Origin: Phallus indusiatus
Lineage: Eukaryota; Basidiomycota; Agaricomycetes; Phallales; Phallaceae
Direction: 5' to 3'
Length of the DNA: 64,000 bases
Assembly (NCBI GenBank): GCA_027605045.1
Contig: JAQFWX010000029.1
Coordinates: 186,001 to 250,000, forward strand
This document shows, one piece after another, positions 47,390-57,311 of the stretch (positions within the stretch are counted from its first letter, which is position 1; each line of letters opens with the position of its first letter). The notes under the pieces were generated by a model. The model did not search any database. It was given only the letters and a program-made list of their open reading frames with translations, and was not told where the DNA came from. The position numbers and the translations under genes are program-made.

Positions 47390-48342
47390 CTATTCCCGCT
47401 TCCCTATTTCGCCTTTCGATTTCGTCATCTCCTCTCTTATTAAATAATAAACCCAGCTTTATTGAGATAAGGGAAGGGGGTATGGGTCTACAATGCTATC
47501 CATCATCTTTAACCGAAATTTATAGACAACAAAGGAAATAGCCTTACACATGGAAAACTTCAACGAGACGATCCCAACCTTCCTTCAACGTCGTAAATGA
47601 GAAGCCGGGAGGTATCATATATACTCTTGACGAGTTTACTGTGTTCCCATATTTTTCTCTGGTATGCGTGGCTAGGCGGTTTTTGCGGTATACATTTTAT
47701 TAGGAAAAACATGTTTGTTGGCTGTCCGTTTTTATGAATAAGGTCAAGTTACCGTGTCGTGCATCGAACCAACGGCATCGTGGGGAGGGTAAATCTTTTA
47801 TGCGGCGACGAGTCTCTAGCACTGTTGTATGGGGGCTGTACTCCCATTTCTCTACATCGCAAAATCACCATATTAAATTAATAACCAACTACAAATTATA
47901 TTCATGTACGGACCAGAAAATATTTCGCGTTAGGATATTGTGCGGCATAAGCTTCCTTCGCCATTACCGCAATCGGTGAGTCCATTACGGACTTGTACTT
48001 GTACCCGCGCAGAACCTTGTCAAAAGCGGCAGGTGATGTATCTTTCCCTATAGTATTCGCGAATGTCAATCACGGAACATGTAATGGCTGATAAAAGGGA
48101 AACCTTCGATTATATCCGCCCACAAAAAAATCATCTACGGTGCTCGTGGGAAGTTACATAGGATGATATCCTAGCCCAAAACCTAGAAACTTGAGGGCCT
48201 TCCAAAGACTAATTGTCTTCGAAGAGGTAACCGGAATCGTATCTCAACGGAAAGCATACATAGTTCGTGCCATACCGACCCCTATTTACTTGAATAAGTG
48301 CGGGGTTGCCGGTCTGCCAGTGTTCTCATTTGTGGTCGACAT
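47390..48342 (-). pseudogene. Sulfotransferase-like pseudogene, copy 2
   Basis: Aligns end to end with the intact copy at 53466-54463: MSTTNENTGRP start (48342), VGMART, FLGFGLGYHP, GKDTSPAAFDKVLRGY, DSPIAVMAKEAYAA and LLIYDV. It carries several lesions: an extra A after codon ~18 (CAAGTAAATAGG for CAAGTAATAGG), a TAA in the CCTATGTAACTTCC segment, small gains in GGTACAAGTACAAGTCC, and a 1-nt gain in GACGTTGAAGGAAGG near the C-terminus. It is therefore non-coding, although it retains the exon order. It starts 382 bp from the F-box gene transcribed the other way. Confidence 0.8.
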
Positions 48343-48389
48343 GTCGGGAGTGGTTCAAGGTCGCTCTCGGGCAGATGACATATCTCGAA

Positions 48390-48724
48390 AATAAGATCTC
48401 GCTTTGGCCGAGGTTTTAAGAGAGCAGCCTTTTCATGGCGTAAAGCACGAGCCGGGTTTTCAGCCCCGTTACCAGTGAAGATGCTTCACCTTGGACTTGA
48501 AGTGAACAGCGCTAAACTACAGCACATCTTTCTTGAGTTTTAATGAGTACCTTGCCTCATAAATAAAAGTACCTTGATTATTGGCTCATTGAATGACATG
48601 GTCCCGACTGCAGTGCGTTCAAAGTACAGAGAAAAGTTTTCAACTCCGACAGACGCAGGCGTGGGCGCTTATACGTGAAACTACAACGTTTCAACGTTCA
48701 ACTACAGCCAAACAACTGCTGATC
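48390..48724 (+). promoter_or_regulatory. Conserved upstream segment of F-box F2
   Basis: Matches 55255-55612 before F4 over long stretches: AAGATCTCGCTTTGGCCGAGG, GCACGAGCCGGG, TGCTTCACCT.GGACTTG, GAGTA.CTTGCCTC..AAATAAA, then GGCTCATTGAATGAC. The shared blocks are a useful guide to promoter elements of this gene family. Confidence 0.55.
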
Positions 48725-50386
48725 ATGCTTAATCGCGTCCCATACGAAATCTTCAGTAAAATTATCAAACTTTCAAACAGACGTTATCTTCTTTCCAATT
48801 CCAGCTTCGGGGATGAGACAAGTCTACCTCCGATTGTGGCGACGCGAGTTTGTCGCTCGTGGAGGAAAGCACTTCTCCGCGACCCAACAATGTGGACTAG
48901 TATTCTGCTCAAGTATACCGAAATAGACTTTGATGAACTTGTCAAAATTCTTTCATGGTCTGGTTCTTTGCCATTGGACGTGTTTATCGAAAAAGGCGAC
49001 AATCACCCCCGCTCGCATCACTTTGTGAATCTAATTTGCAAGCTCCCTCGCCTTTTACAAGAGATGGACAGAATTCGAACATTCCGGGTACTTTTACCGG
49101 CAAATGTAGCAGGCGCGATTCTATGCTTGTTCACACATCCTGCCCCTGTGCTACAGAAGTTCTATTTTGAAGTCGATGAAGAAACGCAATCAGAATCGGA
49201 ATGGGTCTCTCTTCACGAAGCTTTCACTGTCAACCGAACTCTTTTTTTTGAAAAGGTGCCCAACCTTGGAGTCCTACATCTCCCGATCTCTTCAGGCTTT
49301 GGGGGGCTTCAATTTATCTCCTTTTGGAGAAATCTATCGAGAATTCATTTTCAGTTCATCTCTAACATACCCATCAGCGGCGATGGCCTGCTCAACATTC
49401 TTCAACTTTCATCACCAAGCCTTCGTGCTCTCTGTCTCACATGGTCAGATGTAGTACCAAACATTGTCTTCTCGGATTCTTCTCATCGTATATTCCTGCC
49501 GTATCTACGAGAACTATCACTTCAGGGCACATGCGAAGTTGAATATATTGATTTTCTTCTGGAACGTCTGGATTTTCCAGTCGAAAAAGTCAACTTTGAT
49601 ATTACCTGCGTCGACTCCTACCACACTCTCTACAGCTCAACCTCCTTAATGCACTTCATTTCCCAACGTCGTCTTTCACTACTCTCGATATACGAGAGCT
49701 CAACATCAGAAATGGGCATCAACTTCTCTGAACAGACGTCGGACCTGAACCTGGAATCCCCAGTGCCCAATTTGTATTTCAGCGGAAATCCAGTATTAAG
49801 AACTCTGTTCGACTACCGTGATTCTTTAGATGGTCCGTCTACTCTATTCCGAGAAAGAAGAATGTCAAACACTGTCACACATATGTGTTTGGAAGACTAC
49901 CATTTAGAAGCCACCATGCTCAGAGACGTTCTGCTTTTACTGCCAAATTTACAATACTTCCGAGTCTATCACGGGAGTACATACAAGAGTTATTCTTCTC
50001 TTCCGAAATCATACTTAAGGGCCTTATTACCTCCAAGGAAACGGGTATGGCGTCCAAAATCAGATCGCCAAAAAAAGATGACAAGCAAAAACTCGGAAAT
50101 AAATAATGATCCCAGTCAAGCACATCTGCTCCCTTGCCCCTCTCTGCATACATTACAGCTAGTTTTTCATGGCGAATATTTCGAGTTCAACGGATCCTAC
50201 CTTCAGGTTCTCCTTCAGTGTTTTCAATTCCGCGAAGAGACTGGACATCCGTTAAAATCGATCATCATCTGGTATGAGTCTTTGTGCATGCCAGCATTCT
50301 TCTATGATTGGCTGGAGGAAGAGGACCATAAACAATTGGGCAGCGTCGTTGAGTTTAGGCTATTGTCCGGGGTTTCAAATCATTAG
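48725..50386 (+). CDS. F-box protein, array paralogue F2
   Basis: A single exon of 553 aa from ATG 48725, chosen because all paralogues start MLDR/MLNR here in the context TGATCATGCTT; the longer frame from 48593 is upstream noise. The F-box is NRVPYEIFSKIIKLSNR with ATRVCRSWRKALLRDPTMW. Irregular leucine-rich segments follow (ALCLTWSDV, YLRELSLQGTCEVE, ERLDFPVEKVNFDITC) up to a conserved end (RSQVHLL-type HLLPCPSLHTLQLVF, then GHPLKSIIIWYE). F4 is its closest relative. The expected role is SCF substrate recognition. Confidence 0.85.
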   Translation: MLNRVPYEIFSKIIKLSNRRYLLSNSSFGDETSLPPIVATRVCRSWRKALLRDPTMWTSILLKYTEIDFDELVKILSWSGSLPLDVFIEKGDNHPRSHHFVNLICKLPRLLQEMDRIRTFRVLLPANVAGAILCLFTHPAPVLQKFYFEVDEETQSESEWVSLHEAFTVNRTLFFEKVPNLGVLHLPISSGFGGLQFISFWRNLSRIHFQFISNIPISGDGLLNILQLSSPSLRALCLTWSDVVPNIVFSDSSHRIFLPYLRELSLQGTCEVEYIDFLLERLDFPVEKVNFDITCVDSYHTLYSSTSLMHFISQRRLSLLSIYESSTSEMGINFSEQTSDLNLESPVPNLYFSGNPVLRTLFDYRDSLDGPSTLFRERRMSNTVTHMCLEDYHLEATMLRDVLLLLPNLQYFRVYHGSTYKSYSSLPKSYLRALLPPRKRVWRPKSDRQKKMTSKNSEINNDPSQAHLLPCPSLHTLQLVFHGEYFEFNGSYLQVLLQCFQFREETGHPLKSIIIWYESLCMPAFFYDWLEEEDHKQLGSVVEFRLLSGVSNH

Positions 50387-50873
50387 TGTGCGTTGTCTTT
50401 CATGTACTGTTGGCCAACGGAAGTGACCGTCCACCAAGAAGACTACCGCCCAATGTGTCAAAAACGAACTAGTCGTGCTGCTCGCGTCCGCATCGGGATG
50501 AAGAAATTCAGTTAGATACTCACAGGAGACACCGTCAAGAACATAAAATGGGTTCCTGCCTTTCAAATTATTGATCTAGTCATCTCTTATCCAGATTTTT
50601 TTATTAACTTTGTATGTTTTACACACGTCAAAATAAGAATGTTCTTTTGCTTTTTCCTTTGTTAAGCTTACTAGTAGTACGTGTTTCTACTGTCTTTGAC
50701 GGATACTTCGTCGCAACGACTCTCCGCAGTGAGCTCGAACTCCAAGCCATTTTGGAGCAAACAATTGAAATGAAAAAAATTGAACCCCAGCTACGCTTAG
50801 TGTGAATAACCAAATGTTGGCGTGGGCGCTTTACGTTGCATTGCACGTTGAACTCGTACTTCAATAACTGATC
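50387..50873. other. Intergenic between F-box F2 and F3
   Basis: A minus-strand frame at 50375-50566 (NPFYVLDGVSCEYLTEFLH) looks weakly protein-like but has no context and may be chance. Otherwise the F3 upstream region. Confidence 0.35.
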
Positions 50874-52493
50874 ATGCTTGATCGTCTTCCATACGAAATC
50901 TTCAGTAAAATCATCAAACTCTCATACAGATATTCATTTAATTCTGGTCACAATTTTGGCGACGACGAGACAAGCTTACCTCCGTTTGAGGCGACGCGCG
51001 TTTGTCGTGCGTGGAGGAACACGCTTCTCCGCGACCCAACTATGTGGACGACCATCAGACTCAACTACACAGAATCAAACCCAGATGAACTGACAGAGAC
51101 TATTTCGCGCTCTGGTTCCAGACCATTGGATGTGTTTATCGAAGAGGGTGATCATCCGATACCCTCGGATGACCCGGAGTTAATATTCATTGTACTTGAG
51201 GGTTGGGTTTTACCAGAGATGCACAGAGTCCGAACATTTCAAGCACTGTTGCCACCAAGTATGGCAGGTACAGTCTTGGACGTCCTCAAAGAGCCTGCCC
51301 CTATGTTACAAAGGTTCCATTTCGAATTTGATGGAGGCGGAGAAACTCAAATGCGACGCGGATGGCTGACGCTTGGAGAAGTCTTTGACCACGCTCTACC
51401 CTTTGACGACGCACCAAACCTCAAATATATATATATTCCAATTTCTTTGGGTCTCACGGAATTTCAATCTATTTCTTTTTTTAGAAGCCTGTCGATAATC
51501 CACCTTCAATTCATCTCCTACACGGATATCGAGGGTGATATCCTCCTGGACATTCTTCAACATTCATCACCATGCCTTCGCGTTCTCAATCTCATATGGT
51601 CACGTGTAGAACCCAATATTACCTGTTCCATGCCTTCTCATTGTCGTATATCCCTGCCGCGTCTACAAGAGCTCTCACTTCAAGGCACATGCACGGCCGA
51701 TAATATCAATTTCGTTTTGAAACGTCTAGATTTCCCAGTCGATAAGGTCAACTTGGATATTAACTGCGTCGATTTTTACCCCGCACCATACTGGTTGGCA
51801 ACATCTTTAATTGACTTCCAGCGACGTCTGTTGCTTCTTTCAATCTCCGAGAGCTCGACGGAATATATGTCAGCCATCAACTTCTCGAAACAGACGTCGG
51901 AAATGAACATGGAATCCCCAACATCTAATTTGTATTCTAGCGGAAATCCGATATTTAGAACTCTGCTTAGGCAAAGTCTGCCTCGGCGTTATCTGGTTGA
52001 TTTATTTCCAAACAACACTGGAATGACAAACATTACCCACGTGTGTTTGGAAGACTACCTTATGGACATTACAATGCTCAGAAAACTTTTGGAGTCGCTC
52101 CCAAATGCACAATATTTCCGTATCTATCATGGAAGTAGGCACGAAGGTCTTCAAGCTCGCTCAGGCCGCCTTTCAGACTCGTACTTGAAGGCTTTGATAC
52201 CTTCGAGATGGGATCAGATACAGGGTAGGAGTCAAGTACATTTACTCCCTTGTCCCTCTCTGCATACACTGCAACTGGTTTTTCGCGGCAATTTCTTGGA
52301 ATTCGATCTATATTATATCACGGCTCTCATTGGGTGTTTCTTATTTCGCGAAGAGGTCGGACATCCGCTTAAATCCATCATTATCTGGCATGAAAATTCG
52401 TCCTTGATAAAGCGATTCAGCGAGGCGTGGCTGCAGATCCAGGACTTCGAAGGTCTGCGCGATGCTGTTGAATTTAGAGTAGTTAATGATTAG
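50874..52493 (+). CDS. F-box protein, array paralogue F3
   Basis: A single exon of 539 aa. The F-box is at residues 2-60 (LDRLPYEIFSKIIKLSYR, then ATRVCRAWRNTLLRDPTMW), followed by the same leucine-rich body as F2 (CLRVLNLIWSRVEPNI, RLQELSLQGTC, KRLDFPVDKVNLDINC) and end (HLLPCPSLHTLQLVFRG, then GHPLKSIIIWHE). It is head-to-tail with F2 (about 490 bp apart), consistent with tandem duplication, but more diverged from F2 than F4 is. No frameshift. Confidence 0.85.
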   Translation: MLDRLPYEIFSKIIKLSYRYSFNSGHNFGDDETSLPPFEATRVCRAWRNTLLRDPTMWTTIRLNYTESNPDELTETISRSGSRPLDVFIEEGDHPIPSDDPELIFIVLEGWVLPEMHRVRTFQALLPPSMAGTVLDVLKEPAPMLQRFHFEFDGGGETQMRRGWLTLGEVFDHALPFDDAPNLKYIYIPISLGLTEFQSISFFRSLSIIHLQFISYTDIEGDILLDILQHSSPCLRVLNLIWSRVEPNITCSMPSHCRISLPRLQELSLQGTCTADNINFVLKRLDFPVDKVNLDINCVDFYPAPYWLATSLIDFQRRLLLLSISESSTEYMSAINFSKQTSEMNMESPTSNLYSSGNPIFRTLLRQSLPRRYLVDLFPNNTGMTNITHVCLEDYLMDITMLRKLLESLPNAQYFRIYHGSRHEGLQARSGRLSDSYLKALIPSRWDQIQGRSQVHLLPCPSLHTLQLVFRGNFLEFDLYYITALIGCFLFREEVGHPLKSIIIWHENSSLIKRFSEAWLQIQDFEGLRDAVEFRVVND

Positions 52494-53146
52494 ATCGGGT
52501 TAGTGAAGACCTCACATTAGCTATGATTCACCGTGTAGATGTTTGTGATGAGTTGAATTCTGTCAGGTATCAATAAACCAGTGTAGTAAGATTTATATCC
52601 ATCATATGGAACGTGTTACTGTTAAATAGCCTAACCTCAGGCTGTCAGTCATTAGGTATGGAAACAACTCAAACTTGCGTCATCGCTGTTTTGATAGTTC
52701 CTATTGATGTTTTTGTATATGCGAGATGTCATTACAAGCCTAAACAAAGAAAAGTTCTATCCCGGGCTGATCTATAAATGTAAGAAAAGACATACCATTA
52801 AGAAATTAAAACTTTCAGGTATATAATACATGTATCTGAACCTTATTCCAATGTTGGTGCGTTCTACCACTGTTCCGGTCCCTTGGGCAGAACATATATT
52901 GCGAAAGGTGAATGTCTTCCGAATTTATGATCTTGAATTATACATATATGAGTCCTTTACGTGCACTGATTTTCCCATAAACATAAATACACACGGGGTC
53001 GTATCGCCAATGGGGGCGTAGACGGGATACGCTCAAGGTCCAGGCAGAGCCTGACGAAATTATGAACGACTTCGCGAACTTCAGGGATGGAATTTCATAG
53101 CCTCTTCGAAACCGCGCTGAAAACGACGTCTTTTTCGGCGATGTAT
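52494..53146. other. Intergenic, left boundary of the third module copy
   Basis: No gene recognised. FunK1 homology starts abruptly at about 53147, so this region holds the breakpoint of the third copy. Confidence 0.4.
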
Positions 53147-53350
53147 AAGCCAAGTTTGGGGACAGCGACCATTCGGCTTGGAAGTCTAACCCCAAGTGGG
53201 TCGCGATCATTTATAACAAAGAACAAACGCTCCAAATCAGGTCAAGAATCCGTAATCAACGCTGGGCCCGCCGGCGTAGTTTATGATGAATTTGTTTCTG
53301 TCTGTCTGGAAAATATTGAGAAGGATGATGTAGCCTGGTTTACTTTATAG
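53147..53350 (+). pseudogene. FunK1 remnant (C-terminal tail only), copy 3
   Basis: Encodes the last part of the kinase tail: KPSLGTATIRLGSLTPSGSR, then KNKRSKSGQE and ENIEKDDVAWFTL before the TAG. About 90 bp present in copy 1 between GSRS and the TKKKRSKSG segment are missing, and the whole kinase domain is absent. The sequence is closer to copy 1 than to copy 2. An ATG at 53141 opens the frame by chance. Unlikely to function. Confidence 0.8.
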
Positions 53351-53465
53351 TTCGATTTTGAATTCTACGCATTATGATCAGTAGATATGCAGCTATTAAG
53401 AGAGTCAAGTACTTGTTATGTATTTATATAACACTCCAGGGCTACCAAACTAATACATAACCTGA

Positions 53466-54463
53466 TTAAACCGTTCCGGTTTCCTTCTTTCGCCTTTCTA
53501 CTTCGTCATCTATTTTCTGAAAGAACCCAGGTCCTTTATTGAGGTAAGGGAAGGGAACGTCCGGTTTGGATCTACAATTTTATGCACCATCTTTAGTCTA
53601 AATATATAGACAGCAGAGAAAAATAGCTTTACACTCCCAAAAATTCAACGAGACGATCCCAACCTTCCTTAACGTCGTAAATGAGAAGCTGGTCTGGAGG
53701 TATTATACTCTTGATGCGTTCATTGTGTTCTTCATATTCATCTCTGGGATGCGTAGCCAGGCGGTTTTTGTGATGCACACCTTGTTAGAAAAAGGTTGTT
53801 GGCTGACCGTTTTTGCAGACAAGCCAATTAAGAAAGCAAGTTACCGAACCACGCGTCGAACCAACGACGCACTCCCGCCCTATCAGGTGGGAAGGGCAAA
53901 TCTTTCATGCGGCGACGAGCCTCTAGCACTGTTGTACGGAGGCTGTGCTCCCATTCCTCTGTATCGCGAACAGTCTATATAGGTTGATCTTAATTAACCA
54001 ATCGCAACCATATATATCCATATACGAACCAAAATATACTTCGCGTTAGGATACGCAGCATAAGCTTCCTTCGCCATTACCGCAATCGGTGAGTCCATTA
54101 CGGACTTGTACCCACGCAAAACTTTGTCAAAAGCTGCAGGTGATGTATCCTTCCCTTAAATTTTTGGTAAATGTCAAGTACAGAACATATGGTTGATGAT
54201 AGAAGAGCAACCTTCAATTATATCCGCCCATATAAAAAAATCCTCTTTTACAGCGTCCATGGGAAGTTGCATAGGATGATATCCTGGCCCAAAACCTAGA
54301 ATCTCGAGGGCCTTCCAAAGACTGGTTGTCTGCGAAGAGGTAAACGGAACCGTATCTGTGTTTCACTCAATGGAAAGCATACACCAGTTCGTGCCATACC
54401 GACCCCTATTACTTGAATAGGTGCGGGGTTGGGTCTGTCAGTGCTCTCACTTGTGGTCGACAT
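53466..54463 (-). CDS. Sulfotransferase-like P-loop protein, copy 3 (intact)
   Basis: Six exons (54463-54383, 54329-54212, 54154-54030, 53974-53845, 53780-53633, 53571-53466) join in frame to 235 aa. The start exon ends IQVIGVGMARTG and exon 2 continues TTSLWKALEILGFG, giving the P-loop-like PAPS-binding motif with its TTSL. Then come DSPIAVMAKEAYAAYPNAKY, TVRDTEEWEHSL (the RD..W element typical of the family), a helical insert (RRWFDAWFG), IIPPDQLLIYDVKEGWDRL and PDVPFPYLN. Length and motif order fit fungal Sulfotransfer_4-type proteins. The family's donor is PAPS by fold; the acceptor is unknown. The upstream region faces F-box F4 but is separated by an extra block. Confidence 0.85.
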
Positions 54464-54505
54464 GTCGGGTGCGGTCCAAGGTCGCTCTTGGGCAAATGGA
54501 ACGTT

Positions 54506-54520
54506 CCCTTGCATGTAGCA
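54506..54520 (+). repeat. 15-bp inverted repeat, left arm
   Basis: CCCTTGCATGTAGCA; its reverse complement is at 55206-55220. This arm also forms a local hairpin (CCCTTGC..GCAAGGG). Confidence 0.55.
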
Positions 54521-55205
54521 AGGGCTCTGGATGCCCGCAGAAATTGCTTCCATGTAGCACTTATTTGTACATGTTTGTCTTACCACGTGCCGCCTGTATA
54601 CCAGCTATATCCGCGGACTGACGAGCTAGGTGCTTTTTGAATCCTCTTTCACAAAAATATTACCCACGACGTTTACTTTTGTATGTCGTACTTTGCCCTT
54701 CCGGCGCGACAATCGACGCAGATTTCTTTATTCAACCTGCGGATTACTTTATGTCTGAAGCACAGCGTTCTGCATACAATGTGGTTGCCAAAGACTACAT
54801 TATAGACACTTTGAATGCTTTTATAGGAAATCATGGTTTACAGTCTGCCGAAGTCGCCGGTAACTTGTGAAATGCTACGGTCAGAGTCCACTTCTCTTTA
54901 GTGACCCATTACTTAAAAGACAGAGGCTACCACTCGGTTTTGGCGGAAGTGGTGAGTGTATCGGTAATCGAACGCTCTGAATCCGGGCCTCCTACTCCAA
55001 ATTCCAATCAAACGACGAAGACTTGAAGCCTGATGGGTCAATGACACCAGAGAAGGAGAGGGAGCTGACTAAGAGAGCGAGGTATTAGAAAAATGAACGG
55101 TTGTGTTATTGACTAACTGTGGCATAGTAGAATTTTTGTATTCGTCGTTACGTTTATCAAAATTTCATGCTTTATATTGTGGCTTTACTTATGACTGTTA
55201 ACCAA

Positions 55206-55220
55206 TGCTACATGCAAGGG
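55206..55220 (-). repeat. 15-bp inverted repeat, right arm
   Basis: TGCTACATGCAAGGG, the reverse complement of the left arm, about 685 bp away. Confidence 0.55.
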
Positions 55221-55254
55221 CCCTGCGACCCCGGGCGCCTCTAGTGCTTAAATG

Positions 55255-55612
55255 AGATCTGGCTTTGGCCGAGGAAAAGAGCAGCCGTTTTATGGCGTAG
55301 CACGAGCCGGGCTTTCCACCCCGTTGACGGTGCTTCACCTCGGACTTGGAGTGAACCTACACCAAATAGGCAGTGAGCGCTTGAGCGATGAAGCTAAAGT
55401 TCAGCACATCCGTCGCTCTCTTCCTTGAGCATCCAATGAGTATCTTGCCTCTTAAATAAAGTACCTTGGCTCATTGAATGACGAGACTAGTACTACAAAG
55501 ATTGAGATGAAAAATTTTCAACTATAGACGGTCGTGCGAATAACCGTAAGCGCGGGCGCTTGTACTTTGCAGCTTCAACATTTCAACAACAACAGTTAAA
55601 CAACAGTTGATC
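55255..55612 (+). promoter_or_regulatory. Conserved upstream segment of F-box F4
   Basis: Homologous to 48390-48724, with about 30 extra bp near 55365-55395. The TTGGCTCATTGAATGAC block before the leader is shared. Confidence 0.55.
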
Positions 55613-57311
55613 ATGCTTGATCGCGTCCCATACGAAGTATTCAGTACGATCATCAAACTTTCAAACAGACGTTATCTTCTTTCCGATTCCAGCTTCGGGG
55701 ATGAGACAAGCCTACCTCCGATTGAGGCGACGCGTGTTTGTCGCTCATGGAGGAAAACACTTATCCGCGACCTAACAATGTGGTATTATGTGGACTAGTA
55801 TACTGCTCAAGTATACCGAAATAGACTTTGATGAACTTGTCAAAATCCTTTCATGGTCTGGTTCTATGCTATTGGACGTGTTTATCGAAAAAGGTGACAA
55901 TCATCCCCGCTCACAGCATTTTGTGGATTTAATCTGCAAACTCCCTCGCCTTTTACAAGAGATGGGCAGAATTCGAACATTCCGCGTATTGTTACCGACA
56001 AAAATAGCAGGCGCGGTTCTAGGCTTGTTCGTACATCCTGCCCCTGCGTTACAAAAGTTCTACTTCGAAGTTGATGAAGATGGAGAAATACAACCAGAAA
56101 TGGAATGGGTCACTCTTCACGAAGCCTTCACCCTTTCTTATCGAAAAGCGCCCAACCTTAAACACATACATCTCCCGATCTCTTCAGGATTCAAGGGACT
56201 TCGATCTTTTTGGAGAAATCTATCGAAAATTCATTTTCAGTTCATCTCTAACATGCCCATTGACGGCTATATCCTACTTGACATTCTACAACATTCAGCA
56301 TCATGTCTTTACATTCTCAGTCTCACATGGTCATTTGTAAGCCCCAGCATTATCTTTTCCAGGCATCATCGTCGCGTATCCCTACCATGTCTACAAGAGC
56401 TGTTACTTCGAGGCACGTGCGAAATTGATTATATCAACTTTGTTTTGGAACGTCTAGATTTTCCTATCGACAAAGTCAACTTTGATATTACCTGCGTCGA
56501 TCTCTACTCCAAGCTGCATGACTCAACATCCTTAATGCACTTCATTTCCCAACGTCGTCTTTCACTACTCACGATCTCCAGGAGCTCCACAGGTATGATG
56601 GCCATCAGCTTCTCTGAACAGACGTCGGACATGAACATGGAATCCCCAGCGCCTGATTTGTATTCTAGTGGAAATCCGGTATTAAGAACTCTGTACGACG
56701 GCTTGGACGATCTATCTTATCTGCTCCGAGAAACCAGAATGTCGGATACTATCACGCATGTTTGTTTGGAAGACTACCCTCTGAAAACTACGCTGCTTAG
56801 AGATATCCTGGTTTTACTACCGAATGTACAATACTTCCGTGTCTATCACGGGAGTAGACTCTACGAAGATTTTGATTCCCTTCCGAACTCCCATTTGAGG
56901 GCCTTAATACCCCCGGGAAATCGGGTACGGCATTCAGAATCAAATCTCCAAACAGAGACGACAGGCTCAAACTCAGAAATAAATAACGTGCCCAATCAAG
57001 TACATTTGCTCCATTGCCCTTCTCTGCATACATTACAGCTAGTTTTTCGTGGCGGATTTTTAGACCTTGGAAAACCTTATCTTCGAGCTCTCCTTCGGTG
57101 TTTTGAAATCCGCGAAGAGAAGGGACATCCGCTCAAATCGATCATCATCTGGTATGAATTTTTGTGCATGGTAGTGTTTTTCAAAGAGTGGCTGGAGGTA
57201 TCGGGCTTTAAGTGTTTGCATAATATCGTTGAATTTAGATCATTGCCCATTGCTTCAGATTATTTTAGCGCACTATCTCCTATGGACTACATAGATGATG
57301 TAGAAGAATAA
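55613..57311 (+). pseudogene. F-box array paralogue F4, frameshifted by a 10-bp insertion
   Basis: The ATG at 55613 opens LDRVPYEVFSTIIKLSNR and ATRVCRSWRKTLIRDLTMW, then meets a stop (55796-55798) because ten bases (TGGTATTATG, 55781-55790) are inserted relative to F2, duplicating ATGTGG around TATT. The remaining body is fully open from 55788 to 57311 (507 aa) and reads MWTSILLKYTEID, then SLPCLQELLLRGTCEI, then HLLHCPSLHTLQLVFRG. The F-box and the LRR body are thus in different frames. An internal start could yield an F-box-less protein; no plausible intron (the GT..AG span is only 16 nt) repairs it. The lesion looks young because the rest is intact. Confidence 0.8.

Larger units (their letters stand above)
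54493..55249. other. Extra block between sulfotransferase and F-box promoter, present only in copy 3
   Basis: The flanks on each side align with copy 2 (to ..GGTCGCTCTTGGGCA on the left, from GAGATCTGGCTTTGGCCGAG on the right), but these 757 bp have no counterpart there. It contains a 77-aa frame (54637-54870, FIQPADYFMSEAQRSAYNVV) with no family I know, and two inverted 15-bp repeats near its ends. Either inserted here or lost from copy 2. Confidence 0.5.

Noticed and set aside
48593..48724. N-terminal extension of F-box F2 (MTWSRLQ...)
   Set aside because: Paralogues all begin at the MLDR/MLNR ATG, and the extension lies in sequence aligned with the non-coding spacer of F4.
54493..55249. 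DNA transposon with terminal inverted repeats
   Set aside because: The 15-bp arms are not at the exact edges of the block and no clear target duplication fits, so I leave it as an open observation.
55788..57311. Independent F-box-less LRR gene
   Set aside because: The body is collinear with F2 and the upstream frame supplies the missing F-box; a frameshift is the simpler reading.
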